From Caballeronia calidae (GTDB lineage Bacteria; Pseudomonadota; Gammaproteobacteria; Burkholderiales; Burkholderiaceae): 64,000 nucleotides of DNA. Position numbers and translations under genes: made by a program. The stretch is from positions 1 through 64,000 of the forward strand of contig NZ_FCOX02000017.1 of the NCBI RefSeq assembly GCF_900044055.2, given 5' to 3'. The notes under the pieces are model-generated. The model made no database searches, was not told the origin of the DNA, and saw only the letters and a list, made by a program, of their open reading frames with translations. How positions within the stretch are numbered: the stretch's first letter is position 1; every line of letters starts with the position of its first letter. Positions 46,844 through 56,900 of the stretch are shown piece by piece.

Positions 46844-47506
46844 TTACATCGGCGGCTCGGTGGGGCGTCGGGCTGGCGCGACCGAAGCCGGCGCGCTCGG
46901 CGCAGGGGCGACCACACCCATCGAGACGATGTACTTCAGTGCTGCGTCGACGGTCATATCCAGTTCGACGACTTCGCTTTTCGGCATCATCAGGAAGAAA
47001 CCGGACGTCGGGTTCGGCGTCGTCGGCACGTAGACGCTCACGTGGTCTTCGTCCAGGTGATTCAGCACGTCGCCGCCGGGAATGCCCGTCAGAAAGCCGA
47101 TGGTATACGAGCCCTTGCGCGGATATTCGATCAAGAGCGCCTTGCGGAACGCGTTGCCGCTCGACGAGAGCAGCGTGTCCGACACCTGCTTCACGCTCGT
47201 ATAGAGCGGACCGACCACCGGAATATGACGCAGGATCGCGTCCCACCATCCGACGAGTTTCTGGCCGACGAAGTTCTGCGTCAGCAGGCCGACGATGAAG
47301 ATGAAGGCGAGCGTCAGCACCGCGCCCACGCCCGGCAGATGGAAGCCCACGACGCGCTCGGGCTGCCACGACTGCGGCAGCAGGAGCAGCGTCTGGTCCA
47401 TGGTTCCGATGACGAGCCCCAGCACCCACAGGGTGATGGCAAGCGGCACCAGCACGAGCAGGCCGGTGAGGAACACGGTTTTCAGCGTAGTCTTTTTCGT
47501 CGTCAT
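46844..47506 (-). CDS. DUF502 family membrane protein
   Basis: This 220-residue protein has two hydrophobic segments near the N-terminus (TVFLTGLLVLVPLAITLWVL and VLTLAFIFIVGLLTQNFVG). The family motif IPVVGPLYTSVKQVSDTL follows, then a soluble domain (GFLTGIPGG, HVSVYVPTTPNPTSGFFLMM) and a proline/alanine-rich tail. DUF502 is of unknown function and is conserved next to aspS and an FmdB gene in Burkholderiales. Confidence 0.88.
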   Translation of the reverse strand: MTTKKTTLKTVFLTGLLVLVPLAITLWVLGLVIGTMDQTLLLLPQSWQPERVVGFHLPGVGAVLTLAFIFIVGLLTQNFVGQKLVGWWDAILRHIPVVGPLYTSVKQVSDTLLSSSGNAFRKALLIEYPRKGSYTIGFLTGIPGGDVLNHLDEDHVSVYVPTTPNPTSGFFLMMPKSEVVELDMTVDAALKYIVSMGVVAPAPSAPASVAPARRPTEPPM

Positions 47507-47642
47507 TTACACGGGGCGAAGGCTGCGCCGGCTCTCATAAACGTTGGAGATTCGGCTTGGCAGGCGGGCCGCGCCCGGTTGAGCGCGGTCGACGAGATCA
47601 TCTGCGGGGCACGCCGGGCGCCCGGCCGTGCCGTCTTGCGCG

Positions 47643-47987
47643 TCAGGCGGCGCTCGACGAAGCGGACGAATCCGCAGCGGGCTTGGCGGTATCGGACGAT
47701 GACACCGTTGCGGCGCTCGCGCCATCGCTGGAATTCGAATTGTCGGATGCGCCATCCGTTTTCGCCGCCGGCGCGCTCGCCGCGCCGCCGTTCGAAGCGG
47801 CGTTGCCGCCACGGAAATCGGTGACATACCAGCCGGAGCCTTTCAACTGGAAGCCGGCAGCGGTCACCTGCTTCGAGAAGGCGTCCTTTCCGCAGGCGGG
47901 ACATTGCGTGAGCGGCGCATCGCTCAGTTTCTGAAGCACGTCTTTTTCGTGGCCGCAGTGTGCGCAGCGGTACGCGTAAATCGGCAT
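47643..47987 (-). CDS. FmdB-family zinc ribbon protein
   Basis: This 114-residue protein has an N-terminal zinc ribbon (PIYAYRCAHCGHEKDVLQK then CPACGKDAFSKQV) with two CxxC pairs. A low-complexity tail rich in Ala, Ser and Asp follows. FmdB-type proteins are of unknown function, probably small regulators. It heads the FmdB-DUF502-aspS series. The ATG at 47987 (MPIYAYRC) is the standard start; the longer frame has no further family residues. Confidence 0.88.
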   Translation of the reverse strand: MPIYAYRCAHCGHEKDVLQKLSDAPLTQCPACGKDAFSKQVTAAGFQLKGSGWYVTDFRGGNAASNGGAASAPAAKTDGASDNSNSSDGASAATVSSSDTAKPAADSSASSSAA

Positions 47988-48136
47988 GGCACTCTTCCTA
48001 CAATTATCTGTCGACGCTTGCAAAGCCTTGAAGTATAGCCGCAAACCAATATTGACCCGCGATTTTCGGGATCAGCGGCACAAGATTAACCGCGCCATAT
48101 TTCAGGGCGCCGTCGACGGATTTCAAGCCTGCCGGC

Positions 48137-48754
48137 TCACCCACGCCGCCAGGTCATCCAGCGCTCGTGGCCGGCGAAGACGGGAATCGAGTCGGCCACC
48201 TCGCGGTCTTCGATCAATTCGAAACGCGAAGACAGCAGCGCGTCCAGCTCGCCGCGCTCGATGCCGAACGGCGGCCCCTTCGGCGTCGATCCGATGAAAA
48301 AGAAGCCTGCCAGCACCGCGCCTGGCTCGAGAAGCGCCGCCATCCGGTCGGCGTAGTCCTGCCAGCGGTCCTTCGGCAGTGCGCAGAGAAAGGCCCGCTC
48401 GTAAATCCATCCGGGCGAAAAAGGCGGCTCGTAAGCGAAAAAATCCGCCTCTTCGACGAGGCCGGCATGCGCGCCCAATTGCGCGCGCGCAGCCTCGACG
48501 GCGCCCGGCGCGAAATCGATCGCGCGCACCGGCCAGCCGCGTTCCGCGAGATAGAGCGCCTCGTACGCGCTGCCGCAGCCGGGAATCAGCACGTTCTGCG
48601 CTTGCCGCGACGCGACGAAGCGCTTGAACATCTCCGGCACGCCGGCCTGATCCCACGGCGTGTAATGGTGGCCGAAGCGCTCGTCCCAGAAACCGGGCGA
48701 ATTCGGGTCGCGATTTTCGAAATTGGGAACGTCTGGATTCGTCGGATCGCTCAT
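48137..48754 (-). CDS. TPMT-family SAM-dependent methyltransferase
   Basis: This 205-residue methyltransferase starts with FWDERFGHHYTPWDQAGVPE, typical of the thiopurine S-methyltransferase family. The SAM motif is VLIPGCGSAYEALYLAERGW, followed by the acidic motif VRAIDFAPGAVEAAR. Bacterial members methylate thiols, halides or metalloids. The substrate is not readable. It lies 10 bases after ubiB on the same strand. Confidence 0.87.
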   Translation of the reverse strand: MSDPTNPDVPNFENRDPNSPGFWDERFGHHYTPWDQAGVPEMFKRFVASRQAQNVLIPGCGSAYEALYLAERGWPVRAIDFAPGAVEAARAQLGAHAGLVEEADFFAYEPPFSPGWIYERAFLCALPKDRWQDYADRMAALLEPGAVLAGFFFIGSTPKGPPFGIERGELDALLSSRFELIEDREVADSIPVFAGHERWMTWRRG

Positions 48755-48764
48755 GTCGTCGCCT

Positions 48765-50339
48765 TCACGGATGGCCGAGCCACAGTTTCGCGATCACCAC
48801 GCCCGCGCCCGCCGTCACGATCAGACCGGCGACGAGCAGCGTTACGAGCAGGCGGTTCGTGCGCTTCTGCTCGGCGAGAAGCATCCGCATGATTTCGTCG
48901 CTGCCGCTCTTCGGGGCGTCGTGGTGCTCCGCCAGAATATGGTGAATCAGCCGCGGCAATTGCGGAATGGTCTTGCTCCACTGCGGCGCTTCCATCTGCA
49001 GGCGCTCGTACCAGCCGCGCCAGCCAATCTGCTCGTTCATCCAGCGCTCGAGATACGGCTTGGCCGTTTTCCACAGATCGAGCTCGGGATCGAGCGAGCG
49101 TCCGAGGCCTTCGACGTTGAGCATCGTCTTTTGCAGCAGCACGAGCTGCGGCTGGATCTCGACATTGAAACGGCGCGACGTCGAAAAGAGGCGCATCAGC
49201 ACCTGACCGAGCGAAATGTCCTTCAGCGCACGATCGAAGTACGGTTCGCAGACGGCGCGAATGGAGCTTTCCAGCTCCTCGACGCGCGTGCTCGGCGGCA
49301 CCCAGCCGGATTCGAGGTGCAGCGTGGCGACGCGGTGATAGTCGCGCTTGAAGAACGCGAGGAAGTTCTGCGCGAGATAGTTCTTGTCGAAGTCCGACAG
49401 TGCCCCGACGATGCCGAAATCCAGCGCGATATAGCGCCCGAACGTTGCCGGATCGAGGCTCACCTGAATATTGCCGGGGTGCATGTCGGCGTGGAAAAAG
49501 CCGTCGCGGAACACCTGCGTGAAGAAAATCTCGACGCCTTCGCGCGCGAGCTTCGGAATATCGACGCCCGCCGCGCGCAGGGTATCGACCTGGCTGATCG
49601 GCACGCCGACCATGCGCTCCATGACGAGCACGGTCGGCGCGGACAGATCCCAGTACATCTCCGGCACGAGCAGCAGATCGAGTCCCTGGAAGTTGCGGCG
49701 CAGCTGGCTGCCGTTCGCCGCCTCGCGCATCAGGTCGAGTTCGTCGTGCAGATACTTGTCGAATTCGGCGACCACTTCGCGCGGCTTCAGGCGCCGGCCG
49801 TCCGCCCACAAACGCTCGGCCCATGTCGCGATGTCGCGCAGGAGCGCGAGATCGGAGTCGATCACCGGCAACATGCCCGGGCGCAGCACCTTCACCGCGA
49901 CGGGTTTGCCCGCGTGCTCGCCGTTCCTGATCTTGGCGAAGTGCACCTGCGCGATCGACGCGCTCGCCACCGGCACGCGCTCGAAATCGTCGAACAATTC
50001 GTCGATCGGCGCGCCGAGCGACTTCTCGATGATCGACACCGCCACCGCCGAATCGAACGGCGGCACGCGGTCCTGAAGCTTGGCGAGCTCGTCGGCGATA
50101 TCGACGGGCAGCAGGTCGCGCCGCGTCGACAGCACCTGGCCGAACTTCACGAAGATCGGCCCGAGGCTTTCCAGCGCGAGCCGCAGCCGGATGCCGCGCT
50201 CGATATTGAACCGGCGGCCGAAGGTCGTGATGCGCATGAGATAGCGCACACGACGATCGTCGATGCCGCTCATCACGAGTTCATCGAGTCCGAAGCGGAC
50301 GATCGTGAAAAAAATCTTGAGGAAACGCAGAAAACGCAT
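48765..50339 (-). CDS. ubiB: UbiB, ubiquinone biosynthesis atypical kinase/ATPase
   Basis: This 524-residue member of the UbiB/ADCK family supports ubiquinone assembly at the membrane. It has the KxGQ motif in [19 protein letters not shown], the Ala-rich loop in [14 protein letters not shown], and [13 protein letters not shown] carrying the catalytic loop. The C-terminal helix [20 protein letters not shown] is a membrane anchor. It follows ubiJ by 22 bases. Confidence 0.95.
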   Translation of the reverse strand: MRFLRFLKIFFTIVRFGLDELVMSGIDDRRVRYLMRITTFGRRFNIERGIRLRLALESLGPIFVKFGQVLSTRRDLLPVDIADELAKLQDRVPPFDSAVAVSIIEKSLGAPIDELFDDFERVPVASASIAQVHFAKIRNGEHAGKPVAVKVLRPGMLPVIDSDLALLRDIATWAERLWADGRRLKPREVVAEFDKYLHDELDLMREAANGSQLRRNFQGLDLLLVPEMYWDLSAPTVLVMERMVGVPISQVDTLRAAGVDIPKLAREGVEIFFTQVFRDGFFHADMHPGNIQVSLDPATFGRYIALDFGIVGALSDFDKNYLAQNFLAFFKRDYHRVATLHLESGWVPPSTRVEELESSIRAVCEPYFDRALKDISLGQVLMRLFSTSRRFNVEIQPQLVLLQKTMLNVEGLGRSLDPELDLWKTAKPYLERWMNEQIGWRGWYERLQMEAPQWSKTIPQLPRLIHHILAEHHDAPKSGSDEIMRMLLAEQKRTNRLLVTLLVAGLIVTAGAGVVIAKLWLGHP

Positions 50340-50361
50340 GGTTCAGTTTCGCTTCAGCTCG

Positions 50362-51066
50362 TTATTCGCGCGAGTCGCGCACGGACTCGCCGCCGGTTCG
50401 CGCTGAGGCGCCGCTAGCCGGCTGTCGTTGATCGCTTTGGCGTTCGATTCTTTCGATGCGCTTCTCGACGCGCGCGAGCGCATCGCGTGTCTTCGAAAGC
50501 TCGGCGTTGAACGCGTCAAGTGCGCTCTTGCGGACGAGCTGCGGGCGCTCGTCGAGGACATATTCGGTGAAGGTATCCAGCAGATTCCGTCCGGTACGCT
50601 GCGCCTGCTCATGAACCGCCCGCGCGATCAGCCCGACGCGATGCGCCGGCGCGTCGCCGATCACCCGTGCGAGATCCTCTTCCGGATCCCAGCGCAGGTG
50701 CTCCGCGAGCTTGGCGAGCGTCGTCGCGAATTCCGCGTCGCCTTCGATGCGCACGTGCTTCATCACCGCCGCCTGGCCGCCTTGCAGGAACGCCGGCAAA
50801 GCGTCGAGCGGCACGGCGATCGTCACGTCGAACTCGCCGGCCTCCGCCTCGCTCGTCGCCGTGAAGAGACCGTCCGGTTGCACCACCAGCGCGATCGACA
50901 CCGGCGAGCACGACAGCTTCACGCGCTTGCCGGCGTAAGGCTTCACGCGCTCGCGAGCCCAAGGCTCACGCGCGAGCAGATGATTCACGGCGGCCGCGAA
51001 CCCAGTGGACGCGGTCTTCAAGGCGGGATTTGCTGCGGGACGGGCGGATTCGTCTGCGTTCGTCAT
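50362..51066 (-). CDS. ubiJ: UbiJ, ubiquinone biosynthesis accessory factor (SCP2 domain)
   Basis: This 234-residue protein has an SCP2-like lipid-binding domain (AAVNHLLAREPWARERVKPY to FAVTLAKLAEHLRWDPEEDL-like helices) and a C-terminal coiled coil with a polar tail. E. coli UbiJ scaffolds the soluble ubiquinone complex. The chosen ATG is 51066. No Shine-Dalgarno sequence is visible before it, and an intrinsic terminator ends 13 nt upstream, so start and expression deserve testing. ubiB follows. Confidence 0.88.
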   Translation of the reverse strand: MTNADESARPAANPALKTASTGFAAAVNHLLAREPWARERVKPYAGKRVKLSCSPVSIALVVQPDGLFTATSEAEAGEFDVTIAVPLDALPAFLQGGQAAVMKHVRIEGDAEFATTLAKLAEHLRWDPEEDLARVIGDAPAHRVGLIARAVHEQAQRTGRNLLDTFTEYVLDERPQLVRKSALDAFNAELSKTRDALARVEKRIERIERQSDQRQPASGASARTGGESVRDSRE

Positions 51067-51078
51067 CGAGTGTGAGAT

Positions 51079-51113
51079 AAAAAAACCCGCGCGAGCGGTA
51101 GCTCACGCGGGTT
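51079..51113 (-). terminator. Intrinsic terminator between the Tim44-like gene and ubiJ
   Basis: On the minus strand a 13-bp stem with one mismatch (AACCCGCGTGAGC / GCTCGCGCGGGTT, 4-base loop) runs directly into seven T. The T-tract ends only 13 nt before the ubiJ ATG. Confidence 0.88.
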
Positions 51114-51226
51114 CTATTCTACGGGTTAAATCCGTGCGGGACGTTCGCGCGACTTTCCGGTACTACGCCGCGCCTCTCGCACCTCACGCGAAGGAGCCAG
51201 GGCGTCGCGCCCCGGCACCGTCACGC

Positions 51227-52252
51227 TCAACTGACCTGCTGAATACCCGCCAGCAGCCAGCCTTCGTTGCCCGCCTTCTGCTTCGACAGATTCCACACCT
51301 CGACGAACGGCTCCGCTGCCGAGCCTTCCGACTCGCGGATGAGACCGTGGAAACGCACGCTCGCCAGATATTCGGTCGCGCGGTCTTCGACGCCGAGGAC
51401 ATCGGCGTTGAGCTGCACCACGTCCGTGCGGTTCGGCGCGCTGCCGCGCGCGTCGACGTCGAGCTTCACTTCGGCGAACATTTCGGGCGTCGTGAATTCG
51501 CGGATGTCGTTGACATTGCCGCGGTCCCACGCGTCCTGCAGACGCACGAAGTAGACCTTCGCGTTACGCACGAACGCTTCGGTATCGAAGCCAGCCGGCA
51601 CGTTCGCCTGCACGGCCTGTTGCGGCGCCGCGGACTCGATATAGTTCGCGCCGAAGCCGGTCGGCTGCTGCGGAACTTGCGGCGGGTCCTGGTTCAGGCT
51701 CGTGCGCGCGCTCGCGCCGTACGGCGAGCCCGAAGCCGAGCCCGCGCCCGCGCCGGCGTACGCGGGCGTGTTGTTGCCCTGACGCTTGCGCATGATGAAG
51801 CGGAACAGCATGACGGCCGCCAGCACGATCAACGCGATCATGATCATGTTGGCCATCGCGCCGGCGAACGCTTCGCCCAGCCCGAAGTGCGAAAGCAGCG
51901 CCGCGATGCCCAGACCCGCCGCCAGACCGGCGATCGGTCCGAGCCAGCGGTTTCGCGCGGGTTGCGCCGCGGGCGTGGCCGGCGCGGGTTGCGCGCGGTT
52001 CGCCTGAGCGGCCTGACCCGGCTGCTGGCCCTGCTGCATGGATTGCGATTGCGACGGCGGCGTGGCCTGATGCTGCTGCGTCGCCGTGGCCGACTGACGG
52101 CCCATGCTGCGGCCGCCACCCATGCGCTTGGCTTCCGCCGTTTCCGCGAAGATCGCGCCAGCCGCAATAACGCCAGCCAGCGCCAAGATTCCGGCCTTCC
52201 TGAAGAAGAGGTTCAGGAAACCCCGGGATTGGGGTGTGCGCGAATCGAACAT
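51227..52252 (-). CDS. Tim44-like domain-containing membrane protein
   Basis: This 341-residue protein has an N-terminal hydrophobic signal-like segment (AGILALAGVIAAGAIFAETA). A Gln/Ala/Pro-rich linker follows, then two membrane segments (IAGLAAGLGIAALLSHFGL and MIMIALIVLAAVMLFRFIM). The C-terminal Tim44-like domain includes FVRNAKVYFVRLQDAWDRGN. Bacterial Tim44 proteins are of unclear function. It starts 26 bases after ubiE and ends before the ubiJ terminator, so it probably shares the ubiE transcript. Confidence 0.85.
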   Translation of the reverse strand: MFDSRTPQSRGFLNLFFRKAGILALAGVIAAGAIFAETAEAKRMGGGRSMGRQSATATQQHQATPPSQSQSMQQGQQPGQAAQANRAQPAPATPAAQPARNRWLGPIAGLAAGLGIAALLSHFGLGEAFAGAMANMIMIALIVLAAVMLFRFIMRKRQGNNTPAYAGAGAGSASGSPYGASARTSLNQDPPQVPQQPTGFGANYIESAAPQQAVQANVPAGFDTEAFVRNAKVYFVRLQDAWDRGNVNDIREFTTPEMFAEVKLDVDARGSAPNRTDVVQLNADVLGVEDRATEYLASVRFHGLIRESEGSAAEPFVEVWNLSKQKAGNEGWLLAGIQQVS

Positions 52253-52277
52253 ATCGAATCCTTAAGAGAGTGGAACA

Positions 52278-53009
52278 CTAAAATTTGGTCCCGACGTGTA
52301 ACGCTACCACGCCACCTGACAAATTGTAATATTCGACTCGATCCAGGCCCGCTTGTTCCATCATCGTTTTCAATGTTTCCTGGTCCGGGTGCATGCGGAT
52401 GGACTCGGCCAAGTACCGATAGCTCTCCGCATCTTTGGCCACTTTTTCGCCAAGCCACGGCAAAATCTTGAAACTGTAGATATCGTACGGCTTCTTCAGC
52501 GGTTCCCACACTTTCGAGAACTCCAGCACGAGCAAACGGCCGCCCGGCTTGATCACGCGCTGCATTTCGGCCAGCGCACGGTCTTTGTGCGTCATATTAC
52601 GCAAACCGAAAGCTACCGTAACCACATTGAAATAATTGTCCGGGAACGGGATGTTCTCGGCGTCGCAGAGCAGCGTGGGCGTCAGCACGCCCTTGTCGAT
52701 CAGCCGGTCGCGGCCGACGCGCAGCATCGATTCGTTGATGTCCGTGTGCCAGACCTCGCCCGTTTCGCCCGCCTGTTTGGCGAACGCCATCGCGAGATCG
52801 CCGGTGCCGCCCGCGATGTCCAGCACCTTGTAGCCCGCCCGCACCTTGGCCTGCCCGATCGTGAAATGCTTCCAGATCCGATGCAGTCCGCCGGACATCA
52901 GGTCGTTCATCAAGTCGTAGTTGCTTGCGACGGAGTGAAATACGCCCGCCACTTTCTTCGCCTTGTCCTGCTCGTCGACCGTTTCGTATCCGAAGTGGGT
53001 CTTGCTCAT
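52278..53009 (-). CDS. ubiE: UbiE, demethylmenaquinone/2-polyprenylbenzoquinol C-methyltransferase
   Basis: This 243-residue SAM methyltransferase has [20 protein letters not shown], the SAM motif [17 protein letters not shown], the post-motif [20 protein letters not shown] and the [15 protein letters not shown] tail. The ATG at 53009 is the standard start; the longer frame is rejected. It acts in the ubiquinone ring C-methylation step. Confidence 0.97.
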   Translation of the reverse strand: MSKTHFGYETVDEQDKAKKVAGVFHSVASNYDLMNDLMSGGLHRIWKHFTIGQAKVRAGYKVLDIAGGTGDLAMAFAKQAGETGEVWHTDINESMLRVGRDRLIDKGVLTPTLLCDAENIPFPDNYFNVVTVAFGLRNMTHKDRALAEMQRVIKPGGRLLVLEFSKVWEPLKKPYDIYSFKILPWLGEKVAKDAESYRYLAESIRMHPDQETLKTMMEQAGLDRVEYYNLSGGVVALHVGTKF

Positions 53010-53101
53010 CGCGCTCTTTCCTCGCCTGTTGTTCGTTCTATGTCCGCGCAATTGTCGCGCCGGATTGCGGCGCTATGCCGCATCCGTGATGCCCGGCTGC
53101 C

Positions 53102-53512
53102 TCAGTGGCAGTGCCCGCCGCCGGCGGATTTGGTCGCCATCGGCGTGTCGCGGTCCACGCCCGCCGCTTCCAGTTTTCCAAGATACTCGCGCCACAGCTC
53201 GTCCTGACGCGTCGCCAGGTCGTACAGGATGTCCCAGGAGTAGATGCCGGTATTGTGGCCGTCCGAAAAATTCAGTTGCAGCGCGTAATGCCCGACCGGA
53301 TCGATGCCGATGATCGTCACCTCCCGCTTGCCGGTCTGCAGCGTTTCCTGTCCCGGCCCGTGGCCCTGTACTTCGGCGGAAGGCGAATATACGCGCAACA
53401 ACTCGAACGGCACGCGAAACGACGTATCGCCGTATTGCAGTTCGAGCACGCGGGATTTCGAATGCACGACGACGCCGGTGGGAATCGGCGTCGTTGATGT
53501 GAGTCCGCTCAT
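53102..53512 (-). CDS. DUF971 (GBBH-like N-terminal) domain protein
   Basis: This 136-residue protein has the DUF971 core (LELQYGDTSFRVPFELLRVYSPS then HNTGIYSWDILYDLA), related to the N-terminal domain of gamma-butyrobetaine hydroxylase. The tail ends GGGHCH, a possible metal-binding end. The function is unknown; DUF971 is a frequent ubiE neighbour. It lies 9 bases after the HIT gene. Confidence 0.85.
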   Translation of the reverse strand: MSGLTSTTPIPTGVVVHSKSRVLELQYGDTSFRVPFELLRVYSPSAEVQGHGPGQETLQTGKREVTIIGIDPVGHYALQLNFSDGHNTGIYSWDILYDLATRQDELWREYLGKLEAAGVDRDTPMATKSAGGGHCH

Positions 53513-53521
53513 GATGTCGTC

Positions 53522-53956
53522 TTATTGATGGCCGAACGCCTGGTTCAGCTCGTTGCGCACTTGTTCGCGCAGGAGCGTCGCCTGCGCGCGGCGCTTGGAA
53601 AGTTGCGATTCCGAGACCGTGCGCTGACGCGGCGCCCAGATCGGCAGCGGAAAGCGGGAGTCGTTGGAAAAGCGTGGAATGATGTGCCAATGCACGTGCG
53701 GCACCTGATTGCCGAGGCTCGCCAGATTGATCTTCTCAGGCACGAGCACGCGGCGCATCGCGCGTTCGACGCCGTTGACGGCGGTCATCACGCGCGCGCG
53801 GTCGCCGTCCGACAAATCGGACATTTCGGCGACGTGCGCGCCCCAGACCACACGGCACAGACCCGGCCAGTCGGGCTCATCGGCGAGGACGACGCGCAAC
53901 GCGTCGTCCGACCATAGAACATCGCCGCCGTCTTCACGGCAAAACACACAGTCCAT
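53522..53956 (-). CDS. HIT-family nucleotide-binding protein
   Basis: This 144-residue protein has the histidine triad HVHWHII in NQVPHVHWHIIPRF. HIT proteins hydrolyse nucleotide phosphoramidates or dinucleotides. The N-terminus has CxxC (MDCVFCRE), suggesting a structural zinc. The substrate is not known. It starts 36 bases after the large FAD/Fe-S gene. Confidence 0.9.
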   Translation of the reverse strand: MDCVFCREDGGDVLWSDDALRVVLADEPDWPGLCRVVWGAHVAEMSDLSDGDRARVMTAVNGVERAMRRVLVPEKINLASLGNQVPHVHWHIIPRFSNDSRFPLPIWAPRQRTVSESQLSKRRAQATLLREQVRNELNQAFGHQ

Positions 53957-53992
53957 CTCATACCTCTAGCGAATCAAACCTCGATTTCGCTA

Positions 53993-56900
53993 TTACACCA
54001 GCACGCGCTCGATACCGCCATTGTTCGCGCGTTCGACGTACTGTTCCATCCAGTTTTCGCCGAGCACCTTGCGGGCGATTTCCACGACGATATAGTCCGC
54101 CTCGATGTTGGCGTCCTCGTTGTAGCGCGAGAGACCTTGCAGGCAGGACGGGCAGCTCGTGAGGATTTTCACGTCCGCGCCGTTGGGCTGAGGACCGTCG
54201 CCGGCCTTGAGCACCGAGCCGGGCTGCGCGCCCGCCGCGCCGGCCGCGGCGTTCGCCATGTTGATGGCGTTCGCGCCCGCTTCCGCGACGAGCGGAATGC
54301 CACGCAGTTTGGCCGCGCCCTTGCGAATCTCCTCTTCCTTGCGGAAACGCACTTGCGTGGAGATGTCCGGGCGCGTGACCGCGAGCGTGCCCGATTCGCC
54401 GCAGCATCGATCGTTCTTTTCGATCTTGTAGCCGTCTCGTTCAGAACCCATCAGCTCGTTGACGAGCTTGACCGGGTCCATCGTCTTGATCGGCGAGTGA
54501 CACGGGTCGTGATACATGTAGCGCGTGCCCTTCACGCCATCGAGCTTGATGTTCTTCTCGAGCAGGAACTCGTGAATGTCGATGATCCGGCAGCCCGGGA
54601 AGATCTTCTCGAATTCATAGCCCGCGAGCTGGTCGTAGCAGGTGCCGCACGATACGACCACGGTCTTGATATCGAGATAGTTTAGGGTATTCGCGACGCG
54701 GTGGAACAGCACGCGATTGTCCGTGACGATCTTCTCGGCCTTGTCGTACTGGCCCGAGCCGCGCTGCGGATAGCCGCAGCACAGATAGCCCGGCGGCAGC
54801 ACGGTCTGCACCCCCGCTTCCCACAACATGGCTTGCGTCGCGAGACCGACTTGCGAGAACAGGCGCTCCGAGCCGCAGCCGGGGAAGTAGAACACCGCTT
54901 CCGAATCGACGGTGGTCGTCGCCGGATTGCGGATGATCGGAACGATCTTGTTGTCCTCGATATCCAGCAGCGCGCGCGCCGTTTTCTTCGGCAGATTGCC
55001 CGGCATCTTCTTGTTGACGAAGTGGATCACCTGCGTCACGACCGGCGGCTTGCCGACCGTCGCGGGCGGCTGGGCCGTCTGCTTCCTGACGATTTTCTTC
55101 AGCACATCGTTGCCGAAACGCTGGGCCTTGTAGCCGAAATCCATCATCACGTTGCGCGCGAGATTGATCGTCTGCGGATTCGTCGCGTTCAGGAAGAACA
55201 TGCCTGCCGCGTTGCCCGCGTTGAACTTCTTCTTGCCCATCTTGCGCAGGAGGTTGCGCATGTTCATCGACACATCGCCGAAATCGATCTTCACCGGGCA
55301 CGGCGTCACGCACTTGTGACAGACGGTGCAATGATCGGCGACGTCGTTGAATTCGTCCCAGTGCTTGATCGACACGCCGCGACGCGTCTGCTCTTCGTAC
55401 AGGAACGCTTCGACCAGCAGCGACGTGGCGAGAATCTTGTTGCGCGGGCTGTACAGCAGGTTCGCGCGCGGCACGTGCGTCGCGCAGACCGGCTTGCACT
55501 TGCCGCAGCGCAGGCAGTCCTTGATGGAATCGGAGATCGCGCCGATATCCGACTGCTGCATGATGATCGACTCGTAGCCCATCAGCCCGAACGACGGCGT
55601 GTACGCGTTGCGCAGGTCGGCGCCTTCGAACAGCTTGCCCTTGTTGAAGCGCCCGTGCGGATCGACGCGCTGCTTGTACGCGCGGAAATCGCCGATTTCG
55701 TCTTCGGTCAGAAACTCCAGCTTCGTGATGCCGATGCCATGCTCGCCCGAGATCACGCCATCGAGCGAACGCGCGAGCTTCATGATGCGCGCGACCGCGT
55801 GATGCGCGTCCTGCAGCATCTCGTAGTTGTCGGAGTTGACGGGGATGTTCGTGTGCACGTTGCCATCGCCCGCGTGCATGTGCAGCGCGACGAACACGCG
55901 CCCGCGCAGCACCTGCTTGTGAATGGCCTGCGCTTCGTCGAGGATCGGCTTGAATTCGCCGCCGTTGAAGATCTGCCGCAGTTCCGCGCGAATCTCCTGC
56001 TTCCACGAAATGCGCACCGTGCGGTCTTGCGCGACGTGGAACACGTTGGCGTCCGGCTGAATATCGACGCGATCCGCGAACTTCTCCGCAAGCGCCTCGT
56101 AGCCGAGATTGACGAGATAGTGCTGCGCCTCGCGCAAGGACATGTCGAGCTTGTCACCGACGAACGTCCAGCGCTCGCGCACGCGCTTCAACAGATCGAG
56201 CGCCTGCTGCACGCGATCTTCGAGCAGTTCGGCGCTGGGGATTTCGTTGGCGTCGTCGGTCTTGCCGAGCGGCAGCTTGCCGGTGCGGAAGAACGCTTCG
56301 AGCGCATCGACGAGTTGCAGCTTGTTCTTGATGGACAGCTCGATGTTGATGCGCTCGATGCCGTCCGTGTATTCGCCCATGCGATTGAGCGGAATCACGA
56401 CGTCTTCGTTGATCTTGAACGCGTTCGTGTGCTTCGCGATCGCGGCGGTGCGCGAGCGGTCGAGCCAGAAGCGTTTGCGCGCCTCGGCGTTCACCGCGAC
56501 AAAGCCTTCGCCGCTCTTGCCGTTCGCCATGCGCACGACTTCGGATGCTGCGGAAGCGACGGCATCGGCGTCATTGCCGACGATATCGCCGATCAGCACC
56601 ATCTTAGGAAACGCGTTGCGCTTGCTCTTGGTCGCGTAGCCGACCGCGCGCAGATAGCGCTCGTCGAGGTGCTCGAGACCGGCGAGAATCGCACCGCCCT
56701 GCTTCGACGTTTCGAACAGATAGTCCTTGATCTCGACGATGCTCGGAATCGCGTCGCGCGCCTGGCCGAAGAATTCGAGGCAGACGGTGCGCGTGTGCGC
56801 AGGCATCTTGTGCAGAATCCAGCGCGCCGACGTGATGAGACCGTCGCAGCCTTCCTTCTGCACACCGGGCAGGCCGGCGAGGAATTTATCGGTGACGTCC

